Shown: piece by piece, positions 55,498-64,000 of the stretch | How the letters are laid out: each line of letters opens with the position of its first letter | Position numbering within the stretch: position 1 is the stretch's first letter | Source of the DNA: Carcinoscorpius rotundicauda | Lineage: Eukaryota; Arthropoda; Merostomata; Xiphosura; Limulidae | DNA: 64,000 nucleotides | Reading direction: 5' to 3' | Assembly: GCA_011833715.1 (NCBI GenBank) | Contig: CM022396.1 | Location: 32,189,533 to 32,253,532 of the forward strand | Program-made: the position numbers and the translations under genes | The notes under the pieces: generated by a model | What the model was told of the DNA's origin: nothing | What the model saw: only the letters and a program-made list of their open reading frames with translations | Databases searched by the model: none

Positions 55498-55761
55498 AAT
55501 CTTAGAAATTCCGTCTTGTCAAACTACAAACAATCAGAGTTTACAAATACACTAATTGCGAACGCAGTTGAAAACATCGAATATTTCCGAACCTGAGAGA
55601 TGTGTGATGGTCAAATTAATGTTTACGTTATTGTCATGTATTTGAAATATATAAAATGTTCAGTTATTTCATTTCAGCAAATTTTTACAGAACGTTAAAA
55701 AAGCTTTGAAGATGTGACGTCAAAATTTTTATTTAATAATATACTTGAAGCTAGATTATGA

Positions 55762-55963
55762 CTGTTTATTTGTTTTTTAATTTCGTGCAAATCTACTCAC
55801 GGGCTATCTGCGCTAGCCGTCCTTAATTTTCCAGTGTAAGAAAAGAGTAAAGGCAGCTAGTCATCGCTACCCACCGCCAACTCTTGGGCTACTCTTTTAA
55901 CAACGAATAGTGGGATTGATCGTCACATTATAAAGCTCCGACGGCAGAAAAGGCGAGCATGTT
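55762..55963 (-). mobile_element. SINE-A, left half of second head-to-head pair
   Basis: Tail-first copy ending at GGCGAGCATGTTTG. The next copy starts 11 bases later in the opposite direction. Confidence 0.87.
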
Positions 55964-55974
55964 TGTTGTTTATT

Positions 55975-56214
55975 GTAATCTGAGGGTCGTAGGTTCGAAT
56001 CCATGTCGCACCAAAGATGCTTCCCATTCCAGCCGTGGGTGCGTTATAATTTTATGATCAATCACACTATTAGTTAGTAAAAAAAAATAACCCAAGAGTT
56101 CGCGGTGGGTGGTGATGACTAGTTCTCTTCCTCTAGCATTACACTGCTAAGTTAGGGACGGCTAGCGCAGATAGCCCTCCTGCCCCTTTGCGCGAAATTA
56201 AAAACAAACCAAAA
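55975..56214 (+). mobile_element. SINE-A, right half of second head-to-head pair
   Basis: Starts within the tRNA-like head (TGTAATCTGAGGGTCGTAGG, B box GGTTCGAATCC) and runs through the body to AGCGCA/TGCGC and an AAACAAACC tail. Confidence 0.87.
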
Positions 56215-57435
56215 ATCTAATCATAGGCCAATCAAAAATCAACAGACTGTGATGGGAATGTACCTTTGGAGTCATGCAAGACTCAGTTTGAAATAATTTC
56301 GAGTGTGACCAGATGAAATAGTGAACAACGAGGCATCCATCTTGTTGTCCATTTAAAAGGACCAGCTTTAATAACACTAGCTGGGTTACCCGTACCCCGG
56401 ATGGAAGTTGTGTAAATTCATGATTAATGAAAGGTTATTTTAGGAAATAAAAAGTTTTTCCTTCACATGTGATTTAAGAAAAAGCTCATAAAACAGCAAA
56501 ACACAAAATGTGAAACCGTAAATATGCATGCATCTCTTCATGGCCACAACGAAACATCATATCAAATATGGTGAAGATCAAGCAACAGGGGCGAAGTAAC
56601 GGTAAAAAACAAAAACTAAACAAACGCAAAAACACCCATTAAAAACAGCAAAATGTAAAATTGAAAATTAGTGTATATATCCCCATAGATTTAATGAGCC
56701 TTAATACCAATTTTGGTGAATATCTATCCGCGCTCTGCGAAGCATTTACATGGACATTCAACAGACTGTATTATTATATTCACATAGATAGCATCAGAGG
56801 ATTAGATCCGCATGTGATGTATTCATGACATCATATCTGCATTCTGAGAATGGAGAAAAATAAAATTCTTCGTGACGGGAAACTGGAAAATCGTGATTAT
56901 TATTGCAAATCTACATGCATACACACGATAAAAATTTCGCGAAGTTGAGGATTGCACATCGCGTAATAAAAACATTTTTCCAATATCATATAAGCAAGTG
57001 TTCTATTTAAGTATGATTAAGTAATCTTTCAGCTGAGGCCCGTAACAACTATCAAATACTGGTAACTTTCTTACCTATCTCGCATGAAGTGTCATATAAG
57101 AAAGAAGTTTCCATAACAAATTCCCAGAACAAAGCAAATAGGAAAAAAAATACCCTTGCACAAAAGACATAATCTCGAAGTTGTTAAAATATCAGGAGAC
57201 AATACTCCAAGAATGTATCTTCAAGTCCAATAAGCTAGAAAAAATAAACAAGGTTTAACCGCACAACAAAAAACAAGAATTAATTAGACTTACAGTGAAA
57301 AGTTCAGTTGAAAATGTTATATTTACTTCAACATTCCTTCCAGGTATGTACAAAAACGAGGAAGTGATATGAACAGTATGTGGACATAAGGTTGTAATAA
57401 GACAAAGTTAGAAATTATCTTTCCTGGAGGAGTGT
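56215..57435. other. Unassigned; part looks like an unnamed old repeat
   Basis: The stretch GCTGGGTTACCCGTACCCCGG and the later CCAATTTTGGTGAATATCTA recall RTE-type LINE 3' ends, but I see no coding match. No gene. Confidence 0.3.
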
Positions 57436-57552
57436 GTGTGTTTCTCTTATAGCAAAGCCATATCAGGCTATCTGCTGTGTCCACCAAGGGGAATTGAACC
57501 CGTGATTTTAGCGTTGCCAATCCGTAGACTTACTGTTGTTCCAGCATGGGAC
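57436..57552 (-). mobile_element. SINE-B copy
   Basis: GGCTATCTGCTGTGTCCACC, AAGGGGAATTGAACCC (B-box complement) and CAATCCGTAGACTTACTG head. Confidence 0.8.
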
Positions 57553-57644
57553 TCATGGAGGAGAGTTACTATACCTTATGACATTTGGGTAATTGACATC
57601 AAAGAAGAGTGCATACTGTAGAAATGACTTCATGCAGATACATA

Positions 57645-59194
57645 CGCTGCTGGCCAAAATCTTAAGGCCAATGAACATAAAGAAAAAACATACATTTTAC
57701 GTTGTTAGCTCAACCACTTATTTGAGTAGACCTTCGAAAGATGAAAATATGAAAAGGAAAAATAAAATAAAAACTTTTTAAGCATTTAATAGGGAAAATG
57801 AGAACGCTATGAAATTAGTCTAAATTCTAGCTGGTTAAAAGTTTAAGACCATACCAAAATAAAAGTGCTAAACAAGGTAGGAAATGCCCAACAAGAGGTC
57901 TCAGTAGTGAGTTGCACGGCCGTCATTGCTAAAACTGCAAACATTCGCTTTGGCATGGTTGATATAAGAGTTTGCAGTAGGCTGGCTGGAATATTATTCC
58001 AATGGTTTAGATGGCTTCACAAAAATCATGCACTGTTTGGAATTGACATCCATTTCTGCAGACTTTCCTTGCCATCCACCCCCAAACATTTTCAGTGGGG
58101 TTCAGTTTGGGCGAACACGCTGGATGGTCCAAAAAAAAGTCCTTTGTACTGCGGGCATTATTGAATTGCGGCGTTATCCTGCTGAAAGATCTAGTCATTT
58201 CCATATAAGCAAGGGCCTTCAGTCAATAAGAATGCACTTTCCAATATGCCATTGTAGCCAGCTGCTGCTTGACGCCCCTGTATAACCTAAAGATCCATTG
58301 CTCCATGGAAGGAAAAAGCACCCCAGATCATGATGGAACCTCCTCCAATGTGTCGTTTAGAAAATGTCTCCGGTGGGATATCCTTATCGTACTAGTAACG
58401 TTGGAAACTATCTGAACCATCTAGATTAAATATTTCTCAACAGAGAACAAAACCTTCGTCCACTTTTCTACGTCCCATGTTTGGTGCTTCTCAACAAAGT
58501 TTAACCAAGCTGTTTCATATTGTGAAAAAAGGCGTGACCTTTAAAGACGTTTACGGTTTCTAAAGCCTTTCTCTCATAGATGCCGTCTTATTGTTCTTGA
58601 GCTGCATTCTGCGTCCGTAAGGGCCTTAATCTGGTTTGACGATCAGCTGGTGTCTTGTTGGAAAACCTGTCGAATCCTCCTACTCAACGCCAGCGAACTT
58701 TTCTTGGGCCAACCACTTAAAATTCTTGTCCCGTATCCCTCAGGGTTTTTAAGAAATTTGCAACAGCAGTTTTACTATCTCACAAGTGATGGCACTTTGA
58801 GAGAAACCTTGCTTTTGCGGCTCGTCAATTCCACCACGTTCAAACTCTGTGAACTTTTTAGCCTTTGGCATATTTTTACCCAATGTAACACGTGATGTGT
58901 AAATGGGAGATGTTGACAACGATGATGCTTGAACACAAATGACTAAATTTCGTTACGTGTTTACCAATTAACGCTTCGTTTGAGTATGGTCTTAAACTTT
59001 TGACCAGCTAGTATTTAGGCTAATTTAATTGTGTTCACATTTTTCCTACTAAGTGCTAAAAAGTATGTATTTTTGTTTTCCCTTCTTTTATTTTCACCCT
59101 TGAAAGCTTCACTCAAATAAGTGGTTGAGTCTAACAACGCAAAATGCACATTTTTTCTTCATGTTCATTGGCCTTACGATTTTAGCCAGTAGTG
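57645..59194 (-). mobile_element. Tc1-type transposon with ~220-bp terminal inverted repeats
   Basis: Both ends are flanked by TA (57643-57644 and 59195-59196). The termini (CTGCTGGCCAAAATCTTAAG and its partner at the right) stay recognisable as inverted repeats for about 220 bp. Each contains a second GGT(C/T)AAAAGTTTAAGACC block, an IR/DR-like layout. Total 1550 bp. It is the same family as 34542-35660, but there the right end is lost. Confidence 0.9.
57940..58876 (-). pseudogene. Tc1 transposase relic of the 57645-59194 element
   Basis: The minus-strand start near 58,876 reads MPKAKKFTEFERGGIDEPQK, equivalent to MAKAEKLKEFE in the other copy. The catalytic C-terminal part reads FFLDHPACSPKLNPTENVWG with the third acidic residue retained. 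Several frame changes and stops in between make it non-functional. Confidence 0.85.
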
Positions 59195-59196
59195 TA

Positions 59197-60019
59197 TATA
59201 CGAAGTTAGGTTAGCTTCAAAAAGTAACACGACTTATGACAAAGAAAAAAATCCCTGTGTACTACATTGCAATTACTACATCAGAATTGGGACTTCTTAT
59301 GACAACAATGAATGCAGTAATTGTACTACCGAAAAGTAAAATACTCAACCAACAGTTGTTTAAAATAAATTTACATCCAGTGATTGAACCATAAGAGAGC
59401 CAACCACTGCAGTGTGTTCTGACTAATAAAAAGCTTGTAGAACTCTTATGGACTTGAAAAGTAAAGATGCCATCATTAGGGCCAGGAAGATAACAAATCA
59501 TGAGATTTGAATCGAATATAAATGAAACATCATTATATACAAGTCTGCATAATAGTATTTTGACATCAAAGGTTATCAGAAATAGCATTGTTTGAGGAAC
59601 TATCTGTGTTTTTTTCTTGTAGTAAAGCCACACAAGACTATTTGATGTGTCCACCGGGGAAAATTGAACCCTTAATTTTAGCATTATAAATTCGAAGACT
59701 TACCACTGTTTCACTGGAAACTTGAAGAAAGATGTAAGGAAACCAATGATGTCAAATTTTAAAAAAAGACGTTTTATCACCTCCTTTATAAGAGTTGTAT
59801 GACTGGATGTGTGGAGGCCTTACAAGTAATTAGTGCCAACATTTACATTATAAGCTTATGGAATATCGAGACGCCTTCTATAGCAGATCTTATAACTTAG
59901 TCAAAGATTGATACTGGAGATGTTGTCCCAATGTATCTCTATCAAATCAAATAGTTCTTAAAATTGCATATTAAAAATGAATGTTGGCAAATGGAGGTCG
60001 GCAAACCAAGTATGGAGAA
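59197..60019. other. Unassigned sequence with one SINE-B copy
   Basis: Only the SINE-B copy at 59608-59722 is recognised. The 140-codon minus frame at 59262-59684 runs through that SINE and has no supporting motif. Confidence 0.45.
59608..59722 (-). mobile_element. SINE-B copy, decayed
   Basis: TTTGATGTGTCCACCGGGGA, AATTGAACCC (B-box complement) and TAAATTCGAAGACTTACCAC. Confidence 0.75.
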
Positions 60020-61714
60020 AACGGTTTATACCACAATAAATGAATTTGAGCAAATTGATGTATTCTATTTGGATGATGTAGTTGTCCTGCTACATTTCAA
60101 CAATTAATGGTCTATGCTTTATCATAACTACCCTTGGAACATCATATGTATCTATTTGCATAACATAATCGCACTTTGATAATATTTATGAAGGACTAAG
60201 TAAGGTACTGGAATGGTTAAGTAAAGAGACGTTTGAGTTGATTTCCAAGACATTTGAATTAAAATGTCATCAGGTGTGTTTTATGGAACACATAGACAGC
60301 AGAGAATAAGAATATGCAGATTCGTCAAAACCTGAGTCTGTCCAGAATTAGCCAACAATGAAGAACTTACACGAGGCGAGATTTCTTTGGATGTGCTCTT
60401 ACTATTGCTGTTTTATAAAAAATCTTTCTCTGGCACAACTAACCTCTACATATATTGCTTGAGAAGTCAAATAACTTCTGTTGGGCTACTGATTGTAAAC
60501 AACTATTCAACAAATTTAGTAAGGAATTGACCGTTATTCCGGTATTGGAAGACCCAACTCCAGAAGAACCTTTCATTTTATATACATATTTCAGTGATCA
60601 TTGCAGTGGAAGAAATTTTTTCACGAGTTCAATATGAAATAGAATATGTGATTGCTTACAATAGTAAGGCAATGAATGCTGCCTCAAAAGAAGCTACTAA
60701 ATGTAGTTTGATTCCTAAGTCACTTCTATCATTATCTGTAAGGTTAAATATTTATACTCTGGACAAATCACGCAGCACTTATAGTGGCGTGTAGTTTTCG
60801 TAGTCTAGAAAATCACATAGCAAGATAGCTCCAAAAACTCCAGGTGTACAACTTGAATAGCATTCACCACTTCAGAAAGAAACCAAGGAGATGCTGATGT
60901 ACTATCTTTAAAATTATATATGTAATTGATGATTGTAAAAACTGTGAGGAGATGGAATCACAGGATGTAAAGATGACAAATCTAAAGTGTATCACAGTGT
61001 AGCCCAAAACGTGCATCCACAAGTGATGGTGAAGAACTGAAATGGTCTAAAGCTGGTATATCCCCAGTCTCAACATTATGAAGCACTGTGTCATCTCCAC
61101 TAACTTCTAAAGGCTGAACACTTTGGTGTTAAAAAGACACTGGAACGATATGAAAATGTTTTTAATGTGTTTGGTTCCAGAAATATCTGTGGAGATTTGA
61201 TGTAAAGCATAAAACTCTACTCAAAGCAGATGGGTCCACAAAAGAAAATGAGCAACTTTGGCAGTATTGTCTTTGAGTTCCGCTTGAAAGATTGGTACTG
61301 TTGATGTGCTTGAAACTTTCACCGAGTAACAAAAGAAATTGATATATTATGGCTGTGACGGACTATTTTACCAAATTCTAGAAACATGTGCTGTTAAAAG
61401 TCAGAAAGTAGAAACTCTTGCAAAAACCCAACAAGGAATCTGTTTTAAAATTTGATCTACCTATAATACTTCACTTGAATCATCGATTTAACTTAGATAA
61501 GTCTTACACAAGATATGAAGATATATTAAGAAACACCATCGATGACACACATGACATTACCCAAGAAAAACTTAAACTGGCTTCTGCTAAAATGATAAGT
61601 TGCTGTAATTTTAACGTTGGTAAGATTACATTACATCAATGTATGACTGTAAAATCCCTGTCACAAGAAAGAACAAACTCAAATGTTAAAAATATGCTGG
61701 AAGGGACCAAGTGA
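60020..61714 (+). pseudogene. Ty3/gypsy-type pol relic (RT, RNase H, integrase)
   Basis: Motifs appear in canonical order across frames. RT: FYLDDVVVL (YLDD 60066-60077). RT/RNase H: WATDCKQLFNKFSKELTVIP, then VLEDPTPEEPFIL and YVIAYNSKAMNAASKE. Tether region: LQKLQVYNL. Integrase zinc-binding end: HLH...HFGVKKTLER near 61,110-61,150; core entry YIMAVTDYFTKF near 61,345-61,380. Integrase tail region: KSYTRYEDILRNTIDDTHD and ITQEKLKLASAKM. Multiple stops and frameshifts; gag, protease and terminal repeats not identified. Confidence 0.8.
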
Positions 61715-62335
61715 CATACTGAAAATAGTCAGTTGTGTGGTTCACAGAATTCTGAAGGATAGGATATCTAAGCCAAAGGCCACTCACCATCATTAACTTT
61801 AGAAGTGCTTTAATGAGAGAACGGCCAATTAGGTAACTCAAGAAAAGAACCTGTCAGTGAAAATGCAACCTGATGAAGAGCCCGAAGTTCCTATTGAAAC
61901 TACTACCAGAGACCTCGGTGGACTCAGCACACAGTCCGATGTTGCTTTGCTATAAAAAACACAAACACACTTCAAAAGGATCATAAAGAGTGGATCATCT
62001 GCACAGCGACAAGATGAATAGTAACATCAAAAAACAATACGCCGTCCCATTTGTATGCCATGTTCTTAAAAATAAAAAATAAAGCGAATGGATAATTTAA
62101 TGTAACGTTTTATTACTTTTTTATGTAAAATGACTGTCATAGAGACTTTATTATTATTCAGAAAGGTGATAGTATTAAAAACTTTGTTTTTAATTTTGTA
62201 ACTTGTTTATTGACTAGAGTGCGTAGAATGCCCAGAAAACTCTAAGGCGGCTATTTCACCTTTTTTTTTTAAATAGTGTATTCGAAATTATGTTATAAAT
62301 GCGAGACAATTGTGAAGTGCAGAGAGCACTTTCAA
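61715..62335. other. Unassigned sequence with a truncated SINE-B end
   Basis: 61908-61985 (+) matches the SINE-B segment CCTCGGTGGACTCAGCACAC...GTCCGATGTTGCTTTGCTAT. Otherwise there is no recognisable content; part may be decayed 3' sequence of the Ty3-type relic. Confidence 0.4.
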
Positions 62336-62339
62336 CAGT

Positions 62340-63217
62340 TGTTACGTATTTTTTTATGTTTTAAGTTCTTCGTTGATTAAACGCAACAGAAAAACACAGA
62401 TAACAGCTTGTATAATTTATTACACTAAACTACTAACAAATATAACAGATATAATATAAATTGTATAATAATAGTGACAGATATTAAGTTACGACATTCG
62501 AAATTAATTACAAAACAAAATATTAGTTTTAAACTTCAAAATTAATCACAACACAAAACGGTACTGGCCTGTATCTAATGTAATGATCTAAAATTAAAGT
62601 CTCAAATTCCTGTCTAGGGTGTGAATTTGGTCCCACGAAGTAATTCCGAAATAGTTCACAGTTCAATAAATTCGCCGTCTCTCAGCACAAGCAGTAATTC
62701 AGATGTATCGTAGAGATTGACGGAATAAAATCACAGCTTCCGTAGATCTAACTTCAATCACAAAACCAAGTTGAATATTCACAGCAAACACTTAATCTTT
62801 CTCAAATAACTAACTCTCTCTTTTTTTAAAAAAATAAAAACTGATGACTGAATCCCTCACTTGTTCTTCGAATAAAACTAATGACTGACCCCGCGCCTCT
62901 TATCTCCGTCTGTTTATATATATTATTAGAAATCTTTTTCTCGAACATTCACCGGAAATTCGACAGAGTAATCTGCGCATGTATGTTTTTGCACGAGACT
63001 CTACGTCTAGACGCTAGGCCAAACATTTCCATTTATAGTCATATATTTGATCTACCTAATTCGAGAAAGTTCTAAAACGTTACCCTAAATAAATAGCACA
63101 TTTTAGTTTAAACTTCGAAACAATAATATGAATATGGAAAAATGAATAATACAAATGAAAATTCAAACACAATACGACATGTTGTCGTTTACAAAATATT
63201 TATACATATACATAACA
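62340..63217 (-). mobile_element. Solo LTR (family L), minus orientation, 4-bp target duplication
   Basis: Reverse-complement relative of 35715-36554. It shares the TGTTA...TAACA ends, the TATATATAAACAG box before GTCAGTCATTAG, and AATAAATTATACAAG near the 3' end. CAGT flanks it on both sides (62336-62339 and 63218-63221). It points opposite to the Ty3-type relic on its left, so they are not one element. Confidence 0.82.
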
Positions 63218-63221
63218 CAGT

Positions 63222-64000
63222 GAACAAGCAAATGTGTTAGCTATCGCAGTTACTTCATACAAATGGATTGATTTGCTCTACGTTGGTTATTTATTTGATT
63301 AGTAGGTTCACAATAGGTTAAGGCAGTGTACAAATGCTCCAGTTTCTTGAAGTATTGAAGGATCATTTTTTAAAAAAGTCAACGAAAGAACAATATACTT
63401 TTTATTAAAGAAAGAGATTTTTTTAAATTAATATCTTCCTTTCATTTGGAACACTGTTTATACAAGCTATTTGTAACAACACAATTGTTATGGTGTGTAC
63501 ACAATTATTGAAAACACGCGAAGAACAATTATAATTACACTTATTTTTCAACCCCCTGAAATTTATTAATTCCATCTGTTATGCGTTTATAGTGACGTAT
63601 TTAAAAACAATGTTTTGGTTATAAACTCGGAAAATTTTCACTAAAGGCTAAATACATATCAAAATAGCTTTAATTGGTTTAACAACTTGAAATGCTTTAA
63701 GATTATTTGTTTACTTATAAAAAATATATTAGCCTTTGAAAAAAACATACAAATGATTTTGTAAATAAAACCCTGTTTTGACCTAAATGTGACGTGTTAA
63801 GTAAAAAAGAAAAGAAAAAGAACTAATGATTAAGGATTACTTGAACTTGTTTATGTATTGTCATTAATATAAGAAAATCTGAAAAAGACAGAAATATTTA
63901 TTTTTAATCACAATAAAGACGAAACACAAAGACCTTTTTTGATCACGATATTAGGTGCACTACAGGTGGAAAACACTAAACTATGCTATACTATCTATAA
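63222..64000. other. Unassigned AT-rich sequence to the window end
   Basis: No gene, repeat or RNA recognised. Confidence 0.5.

Noticed and set aside
59262..59684. 140-codon minus frame
   Set aside because: Overlaps a SINE-B copy and shows no recognisable domain; chance opening.
60020..63217. A single LTR retrotransposon made of the 60.0-61.7 kb pol relic and the 62.3-63.2 kb LTR
   Set aside because: The LTR's TATA/initiator/AATAAA order shows it points the opposite way, and CAGT duplications flank the LTR alone.
35715..63217. The two family-L LTRs as the two ends of one element
   Set aside because: They are in opposite orientation and 26 kb apart, with unrelated elements between them.

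Overview
This is animal nuclear DNA: AT-rich, gene-poor and packed with layered transposable elements. Only two loci look like host genes. One is the 5' part of a minus-strand mitochondrial presequence protease (PITRM1) at the left edge. The other is a complete plus-strand golgin/TATA-element modulatory factor (TMF1, 1376 residues) at 27.8-31.9 kb. In both, the visible coding sequence has no introns. The tRNA-derived SINE that recurs at least 14 times looks to me like one abundant in horseshoe crab genomes. A chelicerate arthropod, probably a horseshoe crab, is my best guess, but it rests on recollection and not on a search.

Layout. 0-1.2 kb holds PITRM1. 2.1-4.6 kb holds SINE copies, one pair fused head to head. 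7.1-7.5 kb is a minus-strand Ty3-type integrase relic. 7.5-24.5 kb is a pile of three copies of one RNase H-bearing non-LTR retrotransposon (called LINE-1w here: 'a' old, 'c' old and split, 'b' young and inserted in 'c' with a 12-bp target duplication). 25-27.7 kb is unassigned flank of TMF1, followed by TMF1 to 31.9 kb. 34.5-36.6 kb is a Tc1-type relic that runs into a SINE split by a solo LTR. 37.8-42.1 kb is a hAT element with an 8-bp target duplication. 43.8-45.8 kb is a minus-strand LINE-1w copy. 46.3-47.6 kb is a Penelope-like GIY-YIG relic next to a Tc1 relic. 49.1-50.0 kb is a large inverted repeat around a CR1/L2-like relic. 51-57.5 kb is SINE-rich. 57.6-59.2 kb is a Tc1 element with long terminal inverted repeats. 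60.0-61.7 kb is a Ty3/gypsy pol relic, and 62.3-63.2 kb is a second solo LTR.

How the parts work together. The LINE-1w copies and the SINE-A copies end in the same small stem-loop, with a shared loop motif and compensating base changes. This fits the SINE being moved by the LINE's reverse transcriptase. LINE-1w copy b also carries four copies of a second, larger hairpin in its 3' UTR, and its stems co-vary between units. Three short insertions with 12-14-bp target duplications are hairpins made only of the 3' end of the Penelope-like family. They look like cDNAs that folded back on themselves. These three RNA/cDNA-structure observations are the most unusual content. I saw no CRISPR array, rRNA, functional tRNA gene or bacterial-type operon.
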